Part shown: positions 7,012 through 13,787 of the stretch, in pieces
Numbering within the stretch: the stretch's first letter is position 1
Layout of the letters: each line of letters starts with the position of its first letter
Origin: Clostridia bacterium
GTDB lineage: Bacteria > Bacillota > Clostridia > Christensenellales > Aristaeellaceae
Direction: 5' to 3'
DNA length: 14,819 nucleotides
Assembly: GCA_017458865.1 (NCBI GenBank)
Contig: JAFSZW010000318.1
Location: forward strand, 1 to 14,819
Notes under the pieces: model-generated
What the model was told of the DNA's origin: nothing
The model's input: only the letters and a program-made list of their open reading frames with translations
Databases searched by the model: none
Made by a program: the position numbers and the translations under genes

Positions 7012-7216
7012 ACGGTTTCACTGAGTATCCAGATGCAAGGAAGCCCTGTGTCAAACGCCAAAATCCTTGTATTTCGAGGGATCTGCGTGACGACAACTAA
7101 TAAAATCCTTCCTCTAAAAGTTCGGTTTTCTGAAAAATCAACGTTTATGATTGCATGTGTTTGTATCATATTTTTCCAATGAGGGAAACCGCGCGTAGGC
7201 ACTGATGGAGGGCTGA
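7012..7216. other. Gene-free stretch between inverted repeat and dehydrogenase stub
   Basis: No supported gene is visible. A 74-codon minus-strand open frame ending at 6978 runs into the inverted repeat, lacks a ribosome binding site and resembles nothing I know. The last bases supply the GGAGGG site of the dehydrogenase stub. Confidence 0.5.
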
Positions 7217-7369
7217 ATGATGCGGATTGTTATATTGGACGGGTATACCGAAAACCCAGGCGATCTCACCAGGAACGCCATCTCAGCGCTTGGTGATCTC
7301 ATGGTCTGTAACAGGAGCAGCCTCACGGATGAGAAAGAAATCATAGAGCCGGTCTTTATTGGTTGGTGA
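7217..7369 (+). pseudogene. D-2-hydroxyacid dehydrogenase, N-terminal stub
   Basis: Fifty codons begin MMRIVILDGYTENPGDL and continue with ALGDLMV and SLTDEKEIIE. This is the characteristic first strand and helix of D-isomer-specific 2-hydroxyacid dehydrogenases (the glycerate/lactate dehydrogenase type). These enzymes are normally about 320 aa, with a Rossmann NAD domain that is absent here. A GGAGGG site at 7207-7212 still precedes the two ATGs, with the second at 7220 best spaced. After EIIE the similarity is lost, and TGA at 7367-7369 ends the frame. No downstream remnant of the NAD-binding domain could be read in any frame up to the next gene. It is a truncated, surely non-functional gene. 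Confidence 0.75.
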
Positions 7370-7512
7370 CGGGTGCACAAGGACTGATGCAGAAGGCATA
7401 CAATGCTCCGGAAAATGACTGTTATGACAGATGCCTGATCCTCCTGCACTCAAGCAGACACAGGATGTTTTACCTGTCATGCAGCGCCGTTTCGGACGCG
7501 CTGGCAGACAGA

Positions 7513-7908
7513 TTAACAGAAATGAAGCTGGTCGTTGCTCTCAAGAATCATGTACATATCAATCAGAAACGGCACGAAATTGTCCTTCATCCTGGTGCGC
7601 ACAAACATATCCCCATCAAGGCTCTGAAACAGCCCCAGCGCATCTGGATGCAACAGTCCATCAGGATAAATGTCTATACCGTACTGGACAGCCTCATTAA
7701 TCAGTTCAATCAGCGCTTCTTTGTTGATTTCAATCTCGAGCGGACGTTTCGTCCTTAAATCAATGATTTTGGGTGTGATAACACTTTCAAATCTGAGCCT
7801 TCCCAGCGGCCGGATGAGGCATGTCAGGTATGCATAAATGGTCACTGCATAGACCCGTTCCTCACGGGTAAATCCATATTGCTCAAAATTATGATATTTG
7901 TTTTGCAT
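7513..7908 (-). CDS. Hypothetical protein, 131 aa
   Basis: I do not recognise the family. The frame is intact, and the start at 7908 has GGAGGT with 6 nt of spacing (the adjacent ATG at 7911 leaves only 3). The protein is predicted soluble, without a signal peptide, membrane span or cysteine cluster. The first 50 residues (EQYGFTREERVYAVTIYAYL and beyond) look like a helical bundle. The middle has an acidic-basic segment around LEIEINKEALIELINEA and the end is a mixed region with DGLLHPDALGLFQSLDGD. Base composition is more AT-rich than that of the transporter genes. It is divergent from the importer operon at 8269 and follows a decayed stretch, so it may be an accessory gene. A regulatory or immunity-type role cannot be excluded, and nothing supports a specific one. 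Confidence 0.65.
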   Translation of the reverse strand: MQNKYHNFEQYGFTREERVYAVTIYAYLTCLIRPLGRLRFESVITPKIIDLRTKRPLEIEINKEALIELINEAVQYGIDIYPDGLLHPDALGLFQSLDGDMFVRTRMKDNFVPFLIDMYMILESNDQLHFC

Positions 7909-8143
7909 CATCTGACCTCCAGTTCATATCTGACCTGCTGGCATACACCGGCTCTGGCCCCTTTGCAGAGTATCAAAGGATTCGCCATTTTTCAAGTATT
8001 GTCTGCACATATCGCAGGCAAGGCAGCGCATGCGTGCCTGGCTCAGATCAGCAGAGATTGATTCAATCTCAAGTGGGTTTCCATTGTTTCATCACACTCA
8101 GTCGTTTTTTTGTGCATTGAGCGAAGGATTGCGCTTCCCAGTG
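7909..8143. other. Divergent intergenic region with symmetric elements
   Basis: No gene is supported here. It contains a 17-nt perfect palindrome (8054-8070), listed separately, and an imperfect hairpin with arms AGGCA/TGCCT around GCGCATGCG (8021-8039). A weak minus-strand TTGAAA lies near 8000 but no convincing -10 follows it for the orphan gene. Short open frames here lack ribosome binding sites. Confidence 0.5.
8054..8070. promoter_or_regulatory. Candidate operator, 17-nt palindrome GAGATTGA-T-TCAATCTC
   Basis: Two exact 8-bp inverted half-sites are separated by a single base, midway between the orphan gene start (7908, minus) and the importer promoter (8144, plus). The geometry is that of a dimeric regulator site. 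No regulator gene is adjacent. Confidence 0.5.
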
Positions 8144-8172
8144 TTGACGGAATTTGTATATTGGAATAGAAT
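8144..8172 (+). promoter_or_regulatory. Sigma-A-type promoter of the importer operon
   Basis: TTGACG (8144-8149) and TAGAAT (8167-8172) are separated by 17 bp, giving a start near 8179 and a leader of about 90 nt before the permease gene. ATTGG motifs recur at 8160, 8187 and 8201. Confidence 0.8.
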
Positions 8173-8185
8173 AAAGCATGTAAGA

Positions 8186-8228
8186 AATTGGCAACAGCGC
8201 ATTGGAAAATCCAGCACTTTTGCCAATT
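8186..8228 (+). promoter_or_regulatory. Leader inverted repeat AATTGGCAA/TTGCCAATT
   Basis: A perfect 9-bp inverted repeat (8186-8194 and 8220-8228) encloses 25 nt that contain a smaller TGGA-AAA-TCCA hairpin. It begins just after the predicted transcription start and ends 40 nt before the start codon. It could be an operator pair or a leader RNA structure. No known riboswitch consensus is recognisable. Confidence 0.5.
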
Positions 8229-8268
8229 ACTCTGTACCCCTGCCACTTTATAAACTGGAGGGACGGTT

Positions 8269-9957
8269 ATGAAGAGAACTAACGGATCCGGCAGAAAAAT
8301 CCTGAATCTCTGGACAGTATCCAGTGGTGTTATCTTCATCATCTTTCTGCTTTTCTTCATCTACCCCATGTTCAATCTGCTGGTCAGCGCCTTTTGGGCC
8401 AATGGCAGCTTCTCCTTTGCCGGCTTTCAGAAGTTCTTCAACCCTGCGTATTATTACTCATCCACAATTCTGAACAGCTTGAAAGTCAGCGCAGCCGTAA
8501 CGTTTATCAGCCTTCTGCTGGGGATCCCTTTCAGTTATTTCTACACCTTCTACGAGATCCGCGGCAAGCGCATTCTCTTTATCCTCTGCCTGCTGTGCAC
8601 GATGAGTGCACCCTTCATAGGCGCCTATTCCTGGATCAAGATGCTTGGGCGCAACGGATTCATCACCAACTTCTTTTCCATGATGGGCATAGAAATTGGC
8701 TCAATCTACGGTTTCAACGGCATCCTGCTCGTCCAGTCGCTCAAGCTGTTCCCGCTTGTCGTGATCTACATGAACGGCGCCTTCTCAAACATTGACAACA
8801 GTCTGATGGAGGCCTCTGCCAATCTGGGCTGCAGCGGTGTGCGCCGTCTTATCCGGATCGTCCTCATGCTCACCATGCCGACCATTCTGGCCGCAGCGCT
8901 TCTGGTGTTCATGCGCGCCTTTGCTGACTTTGGCACGCCCGCGCTCATCGGCGAGGGCTACACCACATTCCCGGTGCTCATTTACACGTCCTTCCTTGGT
9001 GAAACGACCACGGACTACGGATTTGCATCTGCCGTCAGCGTGATCGCCATCCTCCTGACCGGGCTGGTCTTCCTTGTCCAGAAAGCGGCTTCCAATCATT
9101 TCAAGTTCTCCATTGATGCCCTCCACCCCATTCAGCCGAAAAAGCCGAAGGGGCTATCAGGTTTCCTCATGACGCTTTACTGCTATCTCCTGATTGCCGT
9201 TGCGCTGCTGCCGCAGATCTACGTCGTCTGCATGTCCTTCATGAACTACAACCTGGCAGGCATCCGCAAGCCCGGCTGGTCATCGGCCAATTATGAGCGC
9301 GCCTCAAGGAAGCTCATGGGAAGGTCAATCAGCAACACACTCCTCATCAGCATTATCGCACTGGCCATTATCATTGTCATTGCGGTTCTGATTTCCTATC
9401 TGACCATCCGGCGGTCCAATCCGTTCCATCATACACTGGATACCATTACCATGCTGCCGTATATCCTGCCGGGTGCAGTTATCGGTATTGCACTCCTCGG
9501 CGCATTCAACTATCCCATCTTCAACAACAGCCATTTCAGAATATCCGGTACGGTATGGATAATCATCGTCGCCATGGCTATCCGGCGAATGCCATTCACC
9601 AGCCGTTCAGTAACGGCCGCCCTCATGCAGATTCCAATCAGTACTGAGGAAGCAGCCATCAGCCTTGGTGCGAGCAACCTCAAGACCTTTGTCAAAATCA
9701 CAATCCCCATGATGAGCGCCGGTATCCTCTCCGGAGCGGTCCTGTCCTGGGTTTCCATCATCACCGAGATGAGCGCCAGCCTCATGCTCTACAATAACCG
9801 CAGCATTACGCTGACCGTCAACACCTATGCGCAGATTGTCGGCGGAAATGACGGCGTCGCCGCCGCCTTTGCAACAGTCACCACCGCCTTCACCGTCGCA
9901 TGCCTCATCCTCTACCTGCTGTTCACACGGAACCAGAAGGACGGGATAGGTCTTTAA
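8269..9957 (+). CDS. ABC importer permease, fused double-domain (Fbp/Phn/Afu type)
   Basis: This 562-aa integral membrane protein consists of two homologous permease halves in one chain, the FbpB/PhnV-like layout of importers for ferric iron, 2-aminoethylphosphonate or hexose phosphates. About twelve hydrophobic segments are visible, starting with GVIFIIFLLFFIYPMFNLL. Each half has the cytoplasmic EAA loop that docks the ATPase: EASANLGCSGVRRL (from about residue 180) and EEAAISLGASNLKTF (from about residue 460). GGAGGG with 6 nt of spacing precedes the ATG. The binding-protein gene follows 55 nt downstream in the same operon. No ATP-binding subunit gene is adjacent, so it must borrow one encoded elsewhere. 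The substrate cannot be decided from the permease alone. Confidence 0.92.
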   Translation: MKRTNGSGRKILNLWTVSSGVIFIIFLLFFIYPMFNLLVSAFWANGSFSFAGFQKFFNPAYYYSSTILNSLKVSAAVTFISLLLGIPFSYFYTFYEIRGKRILFILCLLCTMSAPFIGAYSWIKMLGRNGFITNFFSMMGIEIGSIYGFNGILLVQSLKLFPLVVIYMNGAFSNIDNSLMEASANLGCSGVRRLIRIVLMLTMPTILAAALLVFMRAFADFGTPALIGEGYTTFPVLIYTSFLGETTTDYGFASAVSVIAILLTGLVFLVQKAASNHFKFSIDALHPIQPKKPKGLSGFLMTLYCYLLIAVALLPQIYVVCMSFMNYNLAGIRKPGWSSANYERASRKLMGRSISNTLLISIIALAIIIVIAVLISYLTIRRSNPFHHTLDTITMLPYILPGAVIGIALLGAFNYPIFNNSHFRISGTVWIIIVAMAIRRMPFTSRSVTAALMQIPISTEEAAISLGASNLKTFVKITIPMMSAGILSGAVLSWVSIITEMSASLMLYNNRSITLTVNTYAQIVGGNDGVAAAFATVTTAFTVACLILYLLFTRNQKDGIGL

Positions 9958-10012
9958 GTGTCTATCAGGCAGGAAACTGCTGAATAGTAAAAAAAGAAAG
10001 GAGTACCCGACT

Positions 10013-11053
10013 ATGAAGAAACTGTTTTCCCTTATCCTCGTTTGCGTCCTTGTAATGGGCGCAGTCTCTGCCATGGCAGCCACCGAATGGCGCCGTGATC
10101 CCAAAGAAGTAGGCGATTCCATCACTGTCTACACCACCATGGATGACGGCCAGCAGGCTGCAGTCGAAGAGGTCTGGTATGACACTTATCCGGACTGCCA
10201 TATTGAGTGGATCAAAGACTCCCTCGGCACACTTGTTGCCCGTGTCCGGAACGAGTCCGCAAACCCGCAGGCCGACATCATCTGCGGCGGCCTGTTCCAG
10301 ACTGACGGCAATCAGTACTGGGACTGCTTCGATTCCTACAAGCCGGTCAACTTTGATGACCTGACCGTTGTGGATCCCAACAACTACTATGCGTATCTCG
10401 ATCAGCAGTATATGTGCCTCATCGTGAATACGAAGATTGAGAAGGAACTGGGCATCACCATCGACGGCTATGCCTCCCTGCTCGATCCGGCACTGGCCGG
10501 CAAGATCATCATCGCCGACCCGCAGGCAACCTCCTCCGGTTTCCGTCAGTTCCACACCATCCTCGCGCTGATGGGCGACTCCTTTGGCGATGAGAAAGCC
10601 TGGAACTACCTGACCGATCTGGTCAAGACCGGCGTTCGCAACACGACCTCATCCTCCGAGGTATACAAGCTGGTCATGTCCGGCGAGTATGCTGTCGGCC
10701 TGTCCTATGAATCCATCGTCCAGTATCAGTTAGAGAACGGCGCTGAGGACATCCGCCTGCAGTATCCTGCTGAGGGCAACACCGGCTGCGCAAGCGGTGC
10801 CGCCATGGTCAAGAACTGCCAGCATCGTGCCGCCGCTGAGGCTTACCTCGACATGATGGGCTCCACCGAACTGCAGCAGCTGCGCGCTGAGGCCAACTGC
10901 GCACGCGGCACAAACAAGGAGTTCACCTATGAGGCCTATCCGAGCGACGACGCAATCGGCCTGATTGAACTCGACTACGACTATATCGGTTCCCACAAGG
11001 CTGAACTGCTCGACCAGTGGACAGTGCTCTGGTCCACCTACGGCGCAAAGTAA
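10013..11053 (+). CDS. Extracellular solute-binding protein of the importer
   Basis: This 346-aa binding protein delivers the substrate to the permease encoded upstream. An export signal with KK, a hydrophobic core and AMA|A cleavage near residues 22-23 is clear. There is no acceptable lipobox: the only early Cys, Cys11, follows LILV. Anchoring as a lipoprotein, usual in Gram-positives, is therefore not evident. The mature part starts DSITVYTTMDDGQQAAVEE and contains DIICGGLF, LDPALAGKIIIADP and VGLSYESIVQYQ, the two-lobed Fbp/Phn/Afu-class fold. The paired tyrosines that bind iron in FbpA are not evident at GLSYES, which argues mildly for an organic phosphorylated ligand rather than iron. 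AAAGGAG precedes the ATG with 9 nt of spacing. The operon ends in a strong terminator 35 nt after the stop. Confidence 0.9.
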   Translation: MKKLFSLILVCVLVMGAVSAMAATEWRRDPKEVGDSITVYTTMDDGQQAAVEEVWYDTYPDCHIEWIKDSLGTLVARVRNESANPQADIICGGLFQTDGNQYWDCFDSYKPVNFDDLTVVDPNNYYAYLDQQYMCLIVNTKIEKELGITIDGYASLLDPALAGKIIIADPQATSSGFRQFHTILALMGDSFGDEKAWNYLTDLVKTGVRNTTSSSEVYKLVMSGEYAVGLSYESIVQYQLENGAEDIRLQYPAEGNTGCASGAAMVKNCQHRAAAEAYLDMMGSTELQQLRAEANCARGTNKEFTYEAYPSDDAIGLIELDYDYIGSHKAELLDQWTVLWSTYGAK

Positions 11054-11087
11054 ACAGACGGACGGAACAATTCCAGCGTATCCATAC

Positions 11088-11117
11088 ACCCGGTATCCAC
11101 AGGGATACCGGGTTTTT
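11088..11117 (+). terminator. Intrinsic terminator of the importer operon
   Basis: An 11-bp perfect stem (ACCCGGTATCC at 11088-11098 with GGATACCGGGT at 11103-11113) has an ACAG tetraloop and is followed by TTTTT (11113-11117). It is a textbook rho-independent terminator 35 nt downstream of the binding-protein stop. Confidence 0.95.
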
Positions 11118-11219
11118 ACCGTCTCTGTTCGCAGTGTCCTGCCTCGTCTCCACAGTCTTAAAGTTCGACTATGCATTCACCGCACTGGTTTCTCCCTGCC
11201 GCAGGACGGGAAATGTCAC

Positions 11220-11249
11220 GATACTTCCCACCTGCAACACGGAAGTATC
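11220..11249. repeat. Inverted repeat GATACTTCC/GGAAGTATC
   Basis: Perfect 9-bp arms (11220-11228 and 11241-11249) enclose a 12-nt loop. No T tract follows on either strand. It is the third hairpin in a row when the minus-strand terminators at 11294-11372 are counted. Confidence 0.6.
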
Positions 11250-11293
11250 ATCTGTAACATATTCTCTTTTAAGAAGTTTTCTTCTGGTTTGCC

Positions 11294-11327
11294 AAAAAAA
11301 GGCAAGCACTTCACTATGGTAGCTTGC
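11294..11327 (-). terminator. Minus-strand intrinsic terminator, distal of a tandem pair
   Basis: On the minus strand GCAAGC (11327-11322) pairs with GCTTGC (11307-11302), extendable by an AC/GT pair past a bulged T, and is followed by C and seven T residues (11300-11294). It lies about 20 bp beyond a second minus-strand terminator. Confidence 0.65.
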
Positions 11328-11344
11328 GAAAGTTCATCAGCCCG

Positions 11345-11372
11345 AAAAAAGGCAGCCTTTGGTAAAGCCGCC
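11345..11372 (-). terminator. Minus-strand intrinsic terminator, proximal of a tandem pair
   Basis: On the minus strand GGCGGCTTT pairs with AAAGGCTGCC-type sequence (11372-11351, including two G-T pairs) around an ACCA loop, followed by six T residues (11350-11345). It would stop transcripts coming from the acetyltransferase gene ending at 11717 or from the gene-free stretch between. Confidence 0.7.
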
Positions 11373-11716
11373 TGCGAAGCGTTCAATAGATTTACGCTGC
11401 GTATCTGATTGTGCTTCACATAACAGAGGACTTCGTATACCGTTCTGATGATTCGAACTCACAACTGGTACATGTTCAGTCTCTGTGTGGAGCGATTATG
11501 CATTCGCTTTCTCCGCCCTTTCGGCAATCTGATTCGCCTTTGTTCATTGGTCGCTTTTTCATCGCCACCCCTCACACCTTCCAACGACCTCCCACATGGT
11601 TCCTGCCACGGATACCTTATATCTGCAGCAATGCATTTATTGTCCTAGCCACGCATAGCCATCTCGTATGAACTGGTATTAGGCAGATCTTTGACAGTAT
11701 TTGGGCTGCAATAAGC
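11373..11716. other. Gene-free stretch of ~340 nt upstream of tandem minus-strand terminators
   Basis: Open frames on both strands here lack ribosome binding sites and resemble no protein family I know. The stretch could be the 3' untranslated region of the acetyltransferase gene, a decayed gene, or a minus-strand non-coding RNA. A weak minus-strand AGGACA-N17-GATATA promoter-like pair lies in the 11600-11640 area. A GTTCGAATC motif near 11450 recalls a tRNA T-loop but the flanking stem does not pair. Confidence 0.45.
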
Positions 11717-12217
11717 TTATTTCGTGATTAGAATATAATAGTGGGAAGCATCCTCCCCGGCTACTCGTGCGCCATTCTTCAGCATTACTTTCTGCGATGC
11801 AATGTTATCTTTGTTGACCCGTAAAAAGATTTCATCCTCCGGAACAATGCCGCGCGCAATATCAATCGTCAACTTCAAACCCGTTGTTGCATATCCATGG
11901 CCGCGCATATCTTTCCTGATGCTGTACCCGATATGTCCAGCGCCATTCCGCAAGGCATCCGTCAGATGGTGTCGGATGCGAAACTCGCCAAGCAGACTAC
12001 CGCTGTCCCAGAGGTAGTAATAGCTTTCAGGCACAAACCAGTCCGGCATGTTGACAGGGTCTTCATAAGAAATCAGCTCCGGGAGTACTTTCCCAATATA
12101 CTCTTCGTAGGTCACACCGTGATAAGGATTCGTCAACCCGTTCTCATTGGCAGGCAGCGCTGTTGTATATTCCCATTGTGCAAATGCATCCTGCATATTG
12201 ATTTTTTTCAGCTTCAT
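11717..12217 (-). CDS. GNAT-family N-acetyltransferase (COG3981 type)
   Basis: This 166-aa cytosolic acetyltransferase transfers acetyl from acetyl-CoA to an unknown acceptor. LPANENGLTNPYHG (21-34) and the FVPESYYYLWDSG segment are typical of the COG3981 predicted acetyltransferases. The CoA pyrophosphate loop is RGHGYA (105-110) after HIGYSIRKDM, and RVNKDNIASQKVMLKNGA (133-150) is the conserved second motif. The start at 12217 has AGGTGG with 5-6 nt of spacing. A long in-frame upstream extension to 12574 is low in family features and cysteine-rich, so I treat it as untranslated. The gene is single, divergent from the HipA-like gene, and its transcript probably ends at the tandem terminators at 11294-11372. 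Confidence 0.9.
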   Translation of the reverse strand: MKLKKINMQDAFAQWEYTTALPANENGLTNPYHGVTYEEYIGKVLPELISYEDPVNMPDWFVPESYYYLWDSGSLLGEFRIRHHLTDALRNGAGHIGYSIRKDMRGHGYATTGLKLTIDIARGIVPEDEIFLRVNKDNIASQKVMLKNGARVAGEDASHYYILITK

Positions 12218-12273
12218 AGTAACCACCTTGTCATATTCTGAGTTGTGGCCTGATTGATCCGGTGAAACTTCGT

Positions 12274-12302
12274 TATATCCTGAGTTTTCGTCCTCGTGAC
12301 AA
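12274..12302 (-). promoter_or_regulatory. Possible promoter of the acetyltransferase gene
   Basis: On the minus strand TTGTCA (12302-12297) and GATATA (12279-12274) are separated by 17 bp, giving a leader of about 50 nt. The -10 box overlaps one of two imperfect ~20-bp direct repeats (ACTCAGGATAT near 12275-12290 and ACTCAGAATAT near 12230-12243). The boxes are only moderately close to consensus. Confidence 0.35.
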
Positions 12303-12582
12303 GTTCGACTGTTACTTTCATAAACCTCTGCATTTTTGCATAGGTTTGTCCAAATCGAGCATAGCCGGTAGCACAGCCTCATCGACCGTACCCACAGATT
12401 AAAGTTAGAGTAGGTTGTTATCAGATTTTCACAACCGTTCGCGAACCAATCGATGATGAAGCAACATGTGCTGTGGACCGATTGATCTACGCCCAAGACC
12501 GGGGCTTTTGTTATCCGTATGACCGGAAGCAAAGAGCATGAAATGTCAGGAGGATAAATCTGAAAAGCCCACAATCTTCCTC
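12303..12582. other. Intergenic stretch between acetyltransferase and hipA-like genes
   Basis: No gene is supported. A short GCCC/GGGC hairpin followed by TTTTGTT (about 12490-12515, plus strand) looks like the tail of a terminator with no gene before it. It may be a leftover from a lost gene. GGAGGATAAATC near 12550 looks like a ribosome binding site but no sizeable frame follows. Confidence 0.4.
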
Positions 12583-12611
12583 TTGAGTTTTGGGCGCACT
12601 TTTGCTACCAT
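12583..12611 (+). promoter_or_regulatory. Promoter of the hipA-like gene
   Basis: TTGAGT (12583-12588) and TACCAT (12606-12611) are separated by 17 bp, with an extended -10 TG one base upstream (TGCTACCAT). The predicted leader is about 60 nt. Confidence 0.55.
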
Positions 12612-12680
12612 ACCCTTGAACAAAAGAGACAGAAGGAGATGCTCCACGTACAGCATTGAATTCTATGGAGGTGCGCTGTT

Positions 12681-13781
12681 ATGAAATGGCGATACTACAT
12701 CATGCATAAGGAGACTCCTGTTGCCACCATTCAGGATGACGGGCTCTGCTCAATTCTTTCTCCATCGTTTATGCCTTTCAATATGTATCTTGAAGAATCA
12801 GAGGATATTTCTGTTCGCATCAATAACCTGGACAATTTTTATCACTGGTGTGCTTCCCGTGTCCTAACCTTGGACAGGAAATATGCGAAAGAGATACTCA
12901 ATGCCATCGGTGCAACTCAAGGTACAACCGATAAGGAGAGAGCCCGGATCGCCTTGTTATTTCACTGCGTTACACTCACTGACGTCTTTTGGACAAAGAG
13001 CGAGAAGGAGAATATTGATTTTGCCGGCATTAATCTGTACTCAAATTCTCTTTCCGATGCATTCGTTGATGTCAGCTTGTTTGGAAAGCAATTAACACTG
13101 GAAAACACTGAATTACTAAAGCCCATGGATTGCGCTGGCGATGTGTCAACGCAAGGCGCTGTTCCCAAAGCATGGATCCGCAGAGATGGCGTCTTTTATC
13201 TCCTTAAAGACGGCGGAGAACGCGATGTTAATGCAGAACTTCTCGCCAGTAAAATAGTAAAATGCTTCCAACTGGATGCCGTGGAATATGAATCACGCAT
13301 ATATGATAATCAGCTTGTCAGCTGCTGCGCTATCATAACGTCTCTTCAAAGAAGCATTGTGCCTGTTTCTCATGTGGAGATTTATTCGGCAAATCATGAC
13401 ACGACTGTTGAGCAGCTTGTGAGCGACCGCGATGCCTATAGTTTTCACATGATGAACATCATTGACTATCTTATCGGCAATACTGATCGTCACTGGGGAA
13501 ACTGGGGGTTTTTCGTGGATAACGAAACAAACCGGCTTACACGGCTGCATTCTCTGATGGATTTCAACAAATCCTTCCTCGCATATGACACACTTGAAGG
13601 CAGCAGATGTCTGACGATCCCGATCCCTACAAGCCAAATGCAGGCTGCAAAGGCAGGCGTTGAAAAAATCGGACTTAATCAGACAGCCGAAGTTCAGCGA
13701 GACTGGTTTTCTGATGACCATCAGTGGCAGATGTTCAACAAACGTCTCGACGTGCTCAGATTGGTCAGGCAGAATGGATGA
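12681..13781 (+). CDS. HipA-like serine/threonine kinase domain protein
   Basis: This 366-aa HipA-like kinase is of a type seen in Firmicutes. The N-terminal ~150 residues are family-specific. DVSTQGAVPKAW (from residue 154) replaces the glycine-rich loop, and Lys176 in YLLKDGG is the likely ATP-binding lysine with NAELLASKI as the next helix. The catalytic loop is GNTDRHWGN with Asp269 and Asn274, and Asp294 in SLMDFNKSF is the metal-binding Asp. All kinase landmarks are therefore intact. HipA kinases phosphorylate a translation target such as glutamyl-tRNA synthetase and halt growth (family knowledge, not shown here). GGAGGT with 8 nt of spacing precedes the ATG. A frameshifted XRE regulator gene starts 7 nt after the stop, toxin-first, the reverse of E. 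coli hipBA. A role other than toxin is possible. Confidence 0.88.
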   Translation: MKWRYYIMHKETPVATIQDDGLCSILSPSFMPFNMYLEESEDISVRINNLDNFYHWCASRVLTLDRKYAKEILNAIGATQGTTDKERARIALLFHCVTLTDVFWTKSEKENIDFAGINLYSNSLSDAFVDVSLFGKQLTLENTELLKPMDCAGDVSTQGAVPKAWIRRDGVFYLLKDGGERDVNAELLASKIVKCFQLDAVEYESRIYDNQLVSCCAIITSLQRSIVPVSHVEIYSANHDTTVEQLVSDRDAYSFHMMNIIDYLIGNTDRHWGNWGFFVDNETNRLTRLHSLMDFNKSFLAYDTLEGSRCLTIPIPTSQMQAAKAGVEKIGLNQTAEVQRDWFSDDHQWQMFNKRLDVLRLVRQNG

Positions 13782-13787
13782 AACAAC

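Noticed and set aside
6978..7202. 74-codon minus-strand frame ending in the inverted repeat
   Set aside because: It has no ribosome binding site and no known similarity, and its end is made of the repeat arm, so it is likely chance.
9965..10555. 196-codon minus-strand frame over the start of the binding-protein gene
   Set aside because: It is antisense to a gene with a signal peptide and ribosome binding site, and no family was recognised.
11435..11470. tRNA-like GTTCGAATC motif on the minus strand
   Set aside because: The five bases on each side do not pair as a T-stem and no acceptor or anticodon arms can be drawn around it.
12490..12515. Short GCCC/GGGC hairpin followed by TTTTGTT
   Set aside because: The stem is only four pairs and no plus-strand gene precedes it. 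It is mentioned within the intergenic entry but not called a terminator.
12218..12574. 119-codon N-terminal extension of the acetyltransferase
   Set aside because: The family starts at MKLKK, a good AGGTGG site precedes that ATG, and the extension is cysteine-rich without recognisable domain features.
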